Assembly: GCA_900553475.1 (NCBI GenBank)
Contig: USEF01000096.1
Location: forward strand, 1 to 6,405
DNA length: 6,405 nt
Reading direction: 5' to 3'
From: an uncultured Collinsella sp.
Lineage (GTDB): Bacteria > Actinomycetota > Coriobacteriia > Coriobacteriales > Coriobacteriaceae
In this document: piece by piece, positions 1-6,405 of the stretch
Layout: each line of letters starts with the position of its first letter
Numbering within the stretch: the stretch's first letter is position 1
Notes under the pieces: generated by a model
Seen by the model: only the letters and a program-made list of their open reading frames with translations
Told to the model about the DNA's origin: nothing
The model's database searches: none
Position numbers and translations under genes: made by a program

Positions 1-20
1 TTAAATGACTAGTCATTTAA
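1..20. promoter_or_regulatory. Perfect 20-base palindrome, candidate repressor operator
   Basis: The sequence TTAAATGACTAGTCATTTAA equals its own reverse complement over all 20 bases. It has no GC-rich stem or T-tract, so it reads as a dimer-binding operator rather than a terminator. A copy of the half-site, ATGACTA, recurs in direct orientation at 32-38, 27 bases on. Loci for YhgE/Pip proteins are often controlled by TetR-family repressors, and dyads of this size suit that family. The regulator itself is not in the window, so the TetR assignment is an inference. The palindrome lies at the window edge and could also serve a divergent gene upstream. Confidence 0.55.
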
Positions 21-69
21 GGACGTCCCCGATGACTATTTGAATTGATAATTTGTGCGGGTTGTGGTT

Positions 70-98
70 TTGTGACCTGCTGAAATTTAGGATACTGT
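70..98 (+). promoter_or_regulatory. Candidate sigma-70-type promoter for the YhgE/Pip operon
   Basis: TTGTGA at 70-75 and TACTGT at 93-98 are separated by 17 bases. The -35 matches four of six consensus bases. The -10 has the TANNNT form common in actinobacteria. Transcription would start near 105, giving a leader of about 80 bases before the ATG at 188. An alternative -10, GATACT at 91-96, sits in almost the same place. No better pair was seen in 1-187. This is assignment by eye. Confidence 0.35.
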
Positions 99-108
99 AC
101 ATCTGTAC
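97..108. promoter_or_regulatory. Small dyad GTACA-TC-TGTAC over the predicted transcription start
   Basis: GTACATCTGTAC is an inverted repeat with 5-base arms and a 2-base centre. It overlaps the end of the candidate -10 and the expected start point, where a bound repressor would block transcription. It differs in sequence from the 1-20 palindrome, so if both are used they probably bind different proteins. The dyad is short enough to occur by chance. Confidence 0.3.
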
Positions 109-187
109 GTTAACTCATCTTCGTAGTATATTGCTACCCGCAAAACTCAACACCATTGTGCTTTGAGACGTTAAAGCGCCTACTACA

Positions 188-3004
188 ATGGTTGTCGATA
201 GTACGATTCGATTTAACGACAGGATGGATGGTCCAAGCGTGAGTCTCGGCAGCAAACTATCCAATGCAAAGGTGTCCTTTGCGATATTTAAGCGCGACAT
301 TAAGCGACTGCTTGTGAACCCCGTCGCCCTGGTGGTTACCCTAGGCGTGTGCGTTATTCCCTCGCTGTATGCCTGGTATAACATCGTGGCAAACTGGGAT
401 CCGTATGGAAACACCCAAGGCATCAAGATTGCTATCGCCAACAACGATCGAGGCACCCAAAACGACTTGGTGGGTGAGCTCAACGCTGGCGACAAAGTGG
501 TCGACCAGCTCAAGGAGAATCATCAGTTGGGCTGGACGTTCGTCGACTCGACGGCCGATGCCAAGGAGGGCGTCGAGAGCGGCGAGTACTATGCCGCTAT
601 CGTGATTCCCAAGAACTTCTCGGATAACCTGGTTTCGATGCTCGACGGCAACTACCATCAGCCCAAGCTCACGTACTACGTCAATGAGAAGAAGAGCGCC
701 ATTGCGCCCAAGGTTACCGATACCGGTGCAAACACCATCGAGGAGCAGATCAACTCGGAATTTGTCTCTACGGTAGGCAAGACTGTTGCCGGTATCGCCA
801 AGGATGCTGGTGTCGATTTAAAGGACAAGGCAACCCAGACTCAGGACTCGCTGGCAAGTTCGGTGTCCGAGGCGTCCGACACCTTGGGCGAGGTGCGCGA
901 TTCGATTGGCGATATGAATGCCGCCATCGATAAGACGAGTGGCGCTATCGCCTCGGCTGATGCGGCACTTGCCGGCTTGCAAGGCCAGGCACCGTCGCTG
1001 ACGCAGGCGATCTCCCAGGGCAACGACCTGCTGAGCGAAGCTCGCACCACGGCGGGCAACTCCATCACCTCGCTCTCCAAGGCGCTCTCGGAAGGCAGCC
1101 TTGCGCTCACCAAGACGTCGGCCTCTGCGAACGCTGCCATCGGCAAGCTGACGGGCGCGGTCACATCTACGACCACCCGTATCGACAACTCGCTCGAGTC
1201 TCTTCAAGCGACGATCGACCACAATAAGGCCGTTATCGGGCACTTGGAGATTCTCGCCAATGACACGTCGACAGGTTCCGAGGAAATTGACGCGCGCATT
1301 GTATCGACCATCGATTTGCTTCGAGAGCAGAATGAAAAGCTTCAGAGCATCAAGGACGGTCTGTCCGCGCAGTCGAGCGCCATGGCGAATGACGCAGCGG
1401 CTGTTTCGGGTGCCAGTGACGCTATCAATAACGCAATTCATACCGGTGCGACCAACCTTGGCCAAGCCCAGACGGACTTGGGCCAAAACGCGCTGCCGAA
1501 GGCCTCGAGCGCGCTCGACTCTTTTGCTGCCGTTTCGGGCGACCTGACCGGTATCGTCTCGGGTATGACACCTACACTTGCAAATGCGCGCGGCACGTTG
1601 GCGCAGCTTAGCGCTACGCTCGGCCAGGCCAAGACCACGCTGTCCCAGACCGATTCCTCGCTTGCCAAGGTCCAGGACAAGCTTGCAACCGCCGCCAATG
1701 ACATCGCGGCGCTGCAGACCTCCGAGTCCATGGGCGAGCTGGCCGATCTGATGGGCGTCGATGTCAATGACGTGGCAGATTTCATGGCGTCTCCGGTTGA
1801 GTTGACGTCCAAGTCAATCTATCCGGTCAAGAGCTTTGGCTCGGGCATCGCTCCCTTCTACACCAATCTGGCGCTTTGGGTGGGCGGCTATGTGCTCATC
1901 GCCATTTACAAGCTCGAGGTCGACCGTGAAGGTGTTGGCAGCTTTACGGCGCGCCAAGGCTACTTTGGCCGCTGGTTGCTCATGGTGATCCTGGGCGCGT
2001 TGCAGGCCATCATCGTTACGGTAGGCGATCTGGTGATTGGCGTGCAGTGCGTCAGCCCGCTGCTGTTCGTGCTGGGCGGCATCGCCATTTCGTTCACCTA
2101 CGTCAATATCATCTATGCGCTGTCCACCACGTTTAAGCATATCGGCAAGGCTATCGGCGTCATTCTCGTCATCGTGCAGATCCCGGGTTCGTCGGGCATG
2201 TACCCCATCGAGATGATGCCCGGCTTCTTCCAGTGGCTGCACCCGCTGCTGCCCTTTACCTACGGCATCAATCTGCTGCGCGAGACGGTCGGCGGCATGT
2301 ATTCGTTCAACTACCTGTTTAACCTGTGCATTCTGGGCGTGTTCTTGATCGTGGCGCTCTTTATCGGCCTGCAGCTGCGTCCGCTGCTGCTCAACCTTAA
2401 CCTGCTCTTTGATAAACAGCTCTCCACGACCGGTATGATGATTTGCGAGTCCAACGACCTGCCGCGCCAGCGCTACTCGCTGCGCACGGCCATGCGTGTC
2501 ATGCTCGATTCCGATTCGTACCGTCGCGAACTGCTCGATCATGCGGTCGCCTTTGAACATCGCTACCCGTACTACATCAAGGGCGGTTTTGCCGCCGTGG
2601 TGGGCGTTCAGGTCCTGCTCTTTGTCCTGTCGACGGTTCTCGATATCGACAATAACGGCAAGATCATCCTGCTTGTCATTTGGATCATCTCGGTTATTGC
2701 CATCTGCGGCTGGCTTATCAATATCGAATATATCCGCGCGAGCCTCAATACCCAGATGCGCATCTCGGCGCTTTCGGATGAGGACCTGCGTCGCGAGATG
2801 CGCGAACACACGGCCGCCATTCCTGCCGCCCGCCACATGTTTGGCCTCAACGCCAGCGAGCGTGGTGCCAAGGGCGGCGATCAGTCCACGGGCCGCTTGC
2901 CGCATATCGGCTCGCGCCATAAATCTCAGGGCAGCGACAGCACAGCCACAAATGATGGAGATACCACCGCGCTTGGCAAGCACTCCAAAGGAGGTGAGGC
3001 ATAA
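188..3004 (+). CDS. YhgE/Pip family membrane protein with extra C-terminal membrane domain
   Basis: This 938-residue envelope protein belongs to the YhgE/Pip family, named after the lactococcal phage infection protein; the physiological role is unsettled. After a basic start (KRDIKR, 35-40) comes one membrane segment (about 45-66), then the family signature WDPYGNT (70-76) and a small folded region ending near PKNF (141-144). A long Ala/Ser/Thr/Asp helical, probably coiled-coil stretch runs from about 180 to 515. YPVKSFGSGIAPFY (545-558) opens an ABC-2-like block with membrane segments near 558-576, 594-616, 624-646, 654-670 and 709-729. Residues 740-938 add two more membrane segments (798-818, 824-845) and a polar tail, absent from the neighbouring paralogue. 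The start is uncertain. ATG 188 has no clear ribosome site, and the first 17 codons look poorly adapted (AGT, CGA, AGG). ATG 224 or GTG 239, the latter with GGATGG seven bases upstream, are real alternatives. No ATPase lies nearby. Confidence 0.9.
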   Translation: MVVDSTIRFNDRMDGPSVSLGSKLSNAKVSFAIFKRDIKRLLVNPVALVVTLGVCVIPSLYAWYNIVANWDPYGNTQGIKIAIANNDRGTQNDLVGELNAGDKVVDQLKENHQLGWTFVDSTADAKEGVESGEYYAAIVIPKNFSDNLVSMLDGNYHQPKLTYYVNEKKSAIAPKVTDTGANTIEEQINSEFVSTVGKTVAGIAKDAGVDLKDKATQTQDSLASSVSEASDTLGEVRDSIGDMNAAIDKTSGAIASADAALAGLQGQAPSLTQAISQGNDLLSEARTTAGNSITSLSKALSEGSLALTKTSASANAAIGKLTGAVTSTTTRIDNSLESLQATIDHNKAVIGHLEILANDTSTGSEEIDARIVSTIDLLREQNEKLQSIKDGLSAQSSAMANDAAAVSGASDAINNAIHTGATNLGQAQTDLGQNALPKASSALDSFAAVSGDLTGIVSGMTPTLANARGTLAQLSATLGQAKTTLSQTDSSLAKVQDKLATAANDIAALQTSESMGELADLMGVDVNDVADFMASPVELTSKSIYPVKSFGSGIAPFYTNLALWVGGYVLIAIYKLEVDREGVGSFTARQGYFGRWLLMVILGALQAIIVTVGDLVIGVQCVSPLLFVLGGIAISFTYVNIIYALSTTFKHIGKAIGVILVIVQIPGSSGMYPIEMMPGFFQWLHPLLPFTYGINLLRETVGGMYSFNYLFNLCILGVFLIVALFIGLQLRPLLLNLNLLFDKQLSTTGMMICESNDLPRQRYSLRTAMRVMLDSDSYRRELLDHAVAFEHRYPYYIKGGFAAVVGVQVLLFVLSTVLDIDNNGKIILLVIWIISVIAICGWLINIEYIRASLNTQMRISALSDEDLRREMREHTAAIPAARHMFGLNASERGAKGGDQSTGRLPHIGSRHKSQGSDSTATNDGDTTALGKHSKGGEA
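2987..2997 (+). promoter_or_regulatory. Near-perfect Shine-Dalgarno for the second YhgE/Pip gene
   Basis: AAAGGAGGTGA matches the full anti-Shine-Dalgarno complement. Its GGAGG core ends ten bases before the ATG at 3005. It lies inside the upstream gene and encodes that protein's last residues (KGGEA), so the extreme C-terminus of the first protein appears dictated by the signal. With the abutting TAA-ATG this supports translational coupling and fixes the start of the second gene. Confidence 0.9.
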
Positions 3005-5194
3005 ATGAAGAACATCCTGCATCTGTTTAAGCGCGATGTCCAAAACGTGTCTCGCTCCGTGATCGGCTTGGTTGTCGTGATGGGCCTCATTATCGTACCG
3101 TGTCTGTACGCGTGGTTTAACATCGCCGGCAGCTGGGATCCGTACGGCAACACCGGCAATCTTAAGATCGCCGTGGTCAACACCGATGAGGGTTACGAGA
3201 GCGATTTGATCCCCGTCGAGGTTAACGTGGGCGAAAACGTGACCGCCACCCTACGCGGCAACGAGAGCTTCGATTGGGTTGTGCTCAACAATCGCGAAAA
3301 GGCTATCGAGGGCGTTAAGTCGGGCACGTACTATGCTGCCGTCGTTATCCCCAAAACGTTTAGCGCTGACATGATGACGCTTTTCTCGACCGACGTGAAA
3401 CACGCCGATATCGAGTTTTACGAGAACCAGAAGGCCAACGCCATCGCGCAGATCGTGACCGAGAAGGGTTCGAGCGCCGTTCAAAGCCAGGTTAACGAAA
3501 CTTTTACCGAGACCATTACGAGCATCGGTCTTAAGACGGTGTCCAGCCTGCTCGATTACATGAGCACCGACCAGGTCAGCAACTTTATCGCCAACCTGTC
3601 CTCGACGCTCGGCGATTCGGTCCAGGACCTGCAGGACGTTCAGGCCAGCGCAACGTCGCTTGCGGGCATTTTGAGCTCCACGTCCGATTCGCTGACGTCG
3701 GCGAGCGGTATGCTCAAGCGGACCGGTGCCGTCGATGAGTCGACAAAGCAGCTCATGGAACATGCCAAAAGCGGCATCGATGATTCCAAAGAAGCGCTTA
3801 AGGCGGCAAACGATGCCATCGATGCCGCAATCGATGGAAGTGCGGGTTCGTTCGACAATGTGTCTGCCGAGCTCGCGAAGGCGTTCGACACCGCAAACCA
3901 GCATGTCGACCTCACGGTGTCCCAACTCAACGATGCCGCTGCGGCCCTCAATGCGCGCGCCAAGGATATCGATGCGATGGCCGATCAGCTCCGCAGCCTT
4001 GCCGACCAGGTGAGCGATGAGAATTTGAAGGACGGCCTCAAGTCCGCCGCGACGTCGCTGGGCAGAATCGCCGTTGAGTACCGCAACAATGCCAAGGATC
4101 TGGCGGCCACCGCGAAGTCTCTCTCCGATAGCATGGCCGAGGTCAACAACTCGCGTGCCGAGGTCGATCAGGCCATCGCCGATGCCAAGGCCGGCATCGC
4201 GGGCGCCAAATCCGATTACGATTCCACGTTCTCGGTTAAGGCCAAGGAGCTCAAGAAGACCGTCTCGGGCATTCTAGACTCGCTCGATGGTATCTCGGGC
4301 GATCTGGATAGCGCCGTAGACGGCCTGACCGACGCATCCGGTTCGCTGGCAAAGGGCCTCTCCAAGGCTGCAAAGCTGGTCAACAAAGCTTCCGATCAGC
4401 TGGGCGAGGCGTCGGACAAGATCAGTGCGTTTAAGGACGAGCTCGACGGCGCCTTGATGTCGGATGACCTCGCTACGATCAAGACGATGATTGGCAATGA
4501 TCCTGAGGGTCTGGCCGTGTCGCTTTCCGGCCCTGTCGCACTCGACCGCAAGCCGGTCTATCCAATCCGCAACTACGGTTCGGCCATGGCGCCGTTCTAC
4601 ACGATTCTGTCGCTCTGGGTCGGCTCGATCGTACTGGCGGCCATGATGAAGGTCTCGGTTGACGACGAGCTTATCAACGAGCTCATCCCCGTGCGCCTGC
4701 ACGAGATCTACCTGGGTCGTTACCTGTTCTTTGGCGGTCTGGCTCTGCTGCAGGCAACGCTCGTGTGTGCGGGCGACATCCTGTTCTTTGGCATTCAGTG
4801 CGACAACCCGCTGCAGTTTGTGCTGGCTGGCTGGGTCGCGAGTCTCGTGTTCTCCAATATCGTCTACACGCTTACGGTTTCGTTTGGCGATATCGGCAAG
4901 GCGCTCGCTGTCGTGCTGTTGGTCATGCAGGTCGGTGGTTCGGGCGGCACATTTCCCATCGAGATGACCGGCCCTGTGTTCCAGGCGATCTATCCGTTCC
5001 TGCCGTTCACCCACGGCATCAACGCCATGCATGCCGCCATGGCTGGCGCCTACCATATGGAGTACTGGGTTGAGCTGGGCATTCTGGCGAGCTATCTGAT
5101 TCCGTCGCTGGCCCTGGGCGTCGTCTTCCGCCGCCCGGTCATCAAAGCCAACGATTGGATCATCGAAAAGCTGGAGTCAACCAAATTGATTTAG
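3005..5194 (+). CDS. YhgE/Pip family membrane protein, second paralogue
   Basis: This 729-residue protein has the standard YhgE/Pip layout. A short basic N-terminus (LFKRD, 7-11) leads to one membrane segment (about 18-40), then WDPYGNT (44-50) and the conserved region up to VVIPKTF (113-119). A long Ala/Asp/Ser/Lys helical region, about 170-490, is probably coiled coil and lies outside the membrane. YPIRNYGSAMAPFY (519-532) opens the C-terminal ABC-2-like block, with membrane segments near 530-548, 572-596, 604-626, 629-646 and 688-707. The conserved loop GSGGTFPIEM (645-654) matches GSSGMYPIEM in the first protein. It stops soon after the last segment, giving six membrane passes with both ends inside. 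Start ATG 3005 directly follows the TAA of the first gene. The two paralogues are clearly diverged, so this is an old duplication. A heteromeric complex with the first protein is inferred. Transport or phage-receptor activity cannot be told from sequence. Confidence 0.93.
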   Translation: MKNILHLFKRDVQNVSRSVIGLVVVMGLIIVPCLYAWFNIAGSWDPYGNTGNLKIAVVNTDEGYESDLIPVEVNVGENVTATLRGNESFDWVVLNNREKAIEGVKSGTYYAAVVIPKTFSADMMTLFSTDVKHADIEFYENQKANAIAQIVTEKGSSAVQSQVNETFTETITSIGLKTVSSLLDYMSTDQVSNFIANLSSTLGDSVQDLQDVQASATSLAGILSSTSDSLTSASGMLKRTGAVDESTKQLMEHAKSGIDDSKEALKAANDAIDAAIDGSAGSFDNVSAELAKAFDTANQHVDLTVSQLNDAAAALNARAKDIDAMADQLRSLADQVSDENLKDGLKSAATSLGRIAVEYRNNAKDLAATAKSLSDSMAEVNNSRAEVDQAIADAKAGIAGAKSDYDSTFSVKAKELKKTVSGILDSLDGISGDLDSAVDGLTDASGSLAKGLSKAAKLVNKASDQLGEASDKISAFKDELDGALMSDDLATIKTMIGNDPEGLAVSLSGPVALDRKPVYPIRNYGSAMAPFYTILSLWVGSIVLAAMMKVSVDDELINELIPVRLHEIYLGRYLFFGGLALLQATLVCAGDILFFGIQCDNPLQFVLAGWVASLVFSNIVYTLTVSFGDIGKALAVVLLVMQVGGSGGTFPIEMTGPVFQAIYPFLPFTHGINAMHAAMAGAYHMEYWVELGILASYLIPSLALGVVFRRPVIKANDWIIEKLESTKLI

Positions 5195-5257
5195 TTCAGC
5201 AACGTAAACGCCGTCGGAACATCGAGATCTTCCAACCCGATGCTTTAGCGTAGTGAA

Positions 5258-5287
5258 TTGCACGGGCTGCTTGGTTGTTGCTACAGT
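5258..5287 (+). promoter_or_regulatory. Candidate promoter for the DMT permease gene
   Basis: TTGCAC (5258-5263) and TACAGT (5282-5287) are 18 bases apart. The -10 has the same TANNNT shape as the candidate ahead of the YhgE operon. It is embedded in a perfect inverted repeat GCTAC-A-GTAGC (5280-5290), a possible operator. The predicted start near 5294 falls inside the terminator hairpin that follows, so this promoter and the terminator call overlap. The -35 is weak (three of six bases). Confidence 0.35.
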
Positions 5288-5328
5288 AGCGGGGCGTGCC
5301 GGGGGTCCGGTGCGCCCTGCTTTTATTT
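5288..5328 (+). terminator. Intrinsic terminator after the YhgE/Pip operon
   Basis: An arm at 5288-5302 pairs with 5307-5321 to give a 15-base-pair stem, including three G-U wobbles, around a GGGT loop. The core is GGGCGTGCCGG against CCGGTGCGCCC. The run TTTATTT (5322-5328) follows at once. The hairpin lies 93 bases after the stop of the second YhgE gene and would end that operon. It could also act as a 5' leader hairpin or attenuator for the permease gene downstream, since the next start codon is only 67 bases further on. Confidence 0.72.
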
Positions 5329-5384
5329 GACCATGAGGCGGCACGCAGCCATGCGCGTGCGGACACCACGCCCAGATTGAGCGC

Positions 5385-5389
5385 GAGGA
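5385..5389 (+). promoter_or_regulatory. Ribosome binding site of the DMT permease gene
   Basis: GAGGA ends six bases before the ATG at 5396, which supports that start. Another ATG at 5389-5391 overlaps the site but is in a different frame. In-frame ATG codons at residues 11 and 12 lack a comparable site. Confidence 0.7.
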
Positions 5390-5395
5390 TGCCCT

Positions 5396-6379
5396 ATGGC
5401 CCAGCATGCCACTGACAATATCGAAATGATGCCCGATAGCCCTGTTGCTCGCGAGGACCTGGGCGCGGGCGGCACCTCCCGCGGCGCCGGCGCTCGCTCG
5501 CCGCTGTTCTGGAAAGTCCTGCTGCTTTCGGTGGCAGTCGTCTGGGGCTACTCCTTTACGACCATGAAGGACGCGCTCGACACCATTCCGGTGTTCGAAC
5601 TGCTCTACGTGCGCTTTCTGCCTGCGGCGTTGGTCATGTTTTTCATCTTCCACAAGCGCATCATCGCGCACCTCAACGCCCGCAACCTTATCGTCGGACT
5701 TGGCATGGGCGCACTTATGTGGGCCGCCTACGCCCTGCAGACAGTCGGTCTGGCGCACACCACGGCGGGCAAGAATGCTTTTTTGACGGGCACGTATTGC
5801 ATCGTTGTGCCGTTCGCGAGCTATTTTCTGAGCGGCGAAAAACTCACCCGCTATAACCTGGGCGCGGCGCTGCTGTGCTTGGCGGGCATTGGCTTGGTGG
5901 CGCTCGATAGCGTTGAATTCAACATCGGTGATGTCATTACGCTGGCGGGTGCGGTCTTTTTCGCCATCCAGATGGCGGTGACTGCCAAGTACGGTCGCAA
6001 AATGGACATCAACGTCATCACGTTTTGGATGTTTGTGGGCAACGGCGTGCTGAGCCTGGCAACGTCGCTGCTATTCGAGACCCAAGCGCCTCTGTCCGTG
6101 TGGACGCCGAGCTTTATCAGCGCGATGGCGTTTCTCTCGGTTGGTTGCACATGCGCGGCTCTGCTCATCCAAAACGTCGGCTTGGCGCATGTCTCGGCCT
6201 CGACGGGCTCACTGCTCCTTTCGATGGAGTCGCCTTCGGGCGTGCTGTTCTCGGTGCTGCTGATGGGGGAGGCGCTCACCTCGCGCCTGCTCGCCGGCTT
6301 CGCGCTCATCTTTCTTTCGATTATCTTGAGCGAGACGCATTTCGATTTCTTGCGCCGAAAATCACACCCGCAATTGTAA
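5396..6379 (+). CDS. EamA-type DMT superfamily permease
   Basis: This 327-residue inner-membrane permease belongs to the drug/metabolite transporter superfamily, with two EamA repeats. After a polar Gly/Ala-rich N-terminus of about 35 residues come roughly ten membrane segments. The first EamA unit spans about 38-170, including AVVWGYSFTTMK (47-58) and the helix-4/5 pattern QTVGLAHTTAGKNAFL (115-130). The second spans about 176-312, with QNVGLAHVSASTGSLLL (249-265) at the matching place and then MESPSGVLFSVLLMGE (267-282). The repeated VGLAH motif in both halves reflects the internal duplication of the family. The length is normal and no frame break is seen. The substrate cannot be assigned: family members export amino acids, metabolites or drugs. 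The 201-base gap with terminator and candidate promoter suggests independent transcription from the YhgE pair. The gene ends with TAA 26 bases before the window edge, and no terminator for it is visible. Confidence 0.93.
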   Translation: MAQHATDNIEMMPDSPVAREDLGAGGTSRGAGARSPLFWKVLLLSVAVVWGYSFTTMKDALDTIPVFELLYVRFLPAALVMFFIFHKRIIAHLNARNLIVGLGMGALMWAAYALQTVGLAHTTAGKNAFLTGTYCIVVPFASYFLSGEKLTRYNLGAALLCLAGIGLVALDSVEFNIGDVITLAGAVFFAIQMAVTAKYGRKMDINVITFWMFVGNGVLSLATSLLFETQAPLSVWTPSFISAMAFLSVGCTCAALLIQNVGLAHVSASTGSLLLSMESPSGVLFSVLLMGEALTSRLLAGFALIFLSIILSETHFDFLRRKSHPQL

Positions 6380-6405
6380 ACAACTTGTTGCGCCGCCCTC
6401 CCAGG

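Noticed and set aside
47..52. GATAAT as the -10 of the operon promoter
   Set aside because: No acceptable -35 lies 16-18 bases upstream; that stretch is GC-rich. The TTGTGA/TACTGT pair is better spaced.
818..1486. A 222-residue minus-strand frame opposite the helical region of the first gene
   Set aside because: It is a shadow of the plus-strand gene. Its Arg-rich composition has no motif, membrane pattern or ribosome site.
1814..3043. A 409-residue open frame on the minus strand
   Set aside because: It lies antisense to the C-terminal block of the first YhgE gene. Its His/Gln/Arg/Asp-rich product with no domain is what antisense reading of hydrophobic GC-rich codons gives.
4274..5056. A 260-residue minus-strand frame inside the second YhgE gene
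   Set aside because: It is antisense to conserved membrane segments, is polar throughout and resembles no family. The sense gene explains the open frame.
188..5194. Type VII secretion (EsaA/YueB-like) locus
   Set aside because: EsaA/YueB proteins have a similar outline, but no WXG100 protein, EssC ATPase, EssB or EsaB is present. The WDPYGNT signature fits general YhgE/Pip proteins.
5177..5758. A minus-strand frame of 193 residues across the gap before the permease
   Set aside because: It would run through the terminator and into the permease N-terminus, and its composition looks like a shadow.
6381..6390. CAACTTGTTG dyad after the permease gene
   Set aside because: Four-base arms with no GC-rich stem or T-tract are too weak for a terminator, and the window ends 15 bases later.

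Overview
The window looks like a piece of chromosome from a moderately high-GC Gram-positive bacterium. Codon use (C/G-rich third positions), the very strong AAAGGAGGTGA ribosome site and the long tandem YhgE/Pip proteins fit a gut actinomycete of the Coriobacteriia, such as Collinsella or a relative. That placement is an inference from style and family, not from a marker gene. There are no RNA genes, insertion sequences, CRISPR arrays or phage genes.

Layout. Positions 1-187 are a visibly AT-richer control region. It holds a perfect 20-base palindrome (1-20), a repeated half-site of that palindrome (32-38), a candidate promoter (70-98) and a second small dyad over the expected transcription start (97-108). 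Two large plus-strand genes follow back to back (188-3004 and 3005-5194). The second starts on the base after the first one's stop codon, with its ribosome site inside the last codons of the first, so they almost certainly form one translationally coupled operon. A 201-base gap (5195-5395) contains a good intrinsic terminator hairpin (5288-5328), directly preceded by a candidate promoter. A third plus-strand gene (5396-6379) encodes a drug/metabolite transporter (DMT, EamA-type) permease. The last 26 bases hold only a trivial CAACTTGTTG dyad.

How the genes may work together. The first two genes encode different members of the YhgE/Pip membrane protein family. Each has one N-terminal membrane segment, a long Ala/Ser/Asp-rich helical region predicted outside the membrane, and a C-terminal block of about five membrane segments resembling ABC-2-type permeases. 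Their adjacency and coupling suggest two subunits of one envelope complex. The first protein also carries a C-terminal extension of about 200 residues, with two more membrane segments and a polar tail, which the second lacks. The operator-like palindromes suggest control by a repressor, plausibly TetR-type, encoded outside the window. The DMT permease appears to be a separate transcription unit with no evident functional link.

Nothing here is clearly a new defence or mobile system. The most interesting points are the asymmetric YhgE pair, the two operator-like palindromes, and the overlap of terminator and promoter in front of the permease gene.
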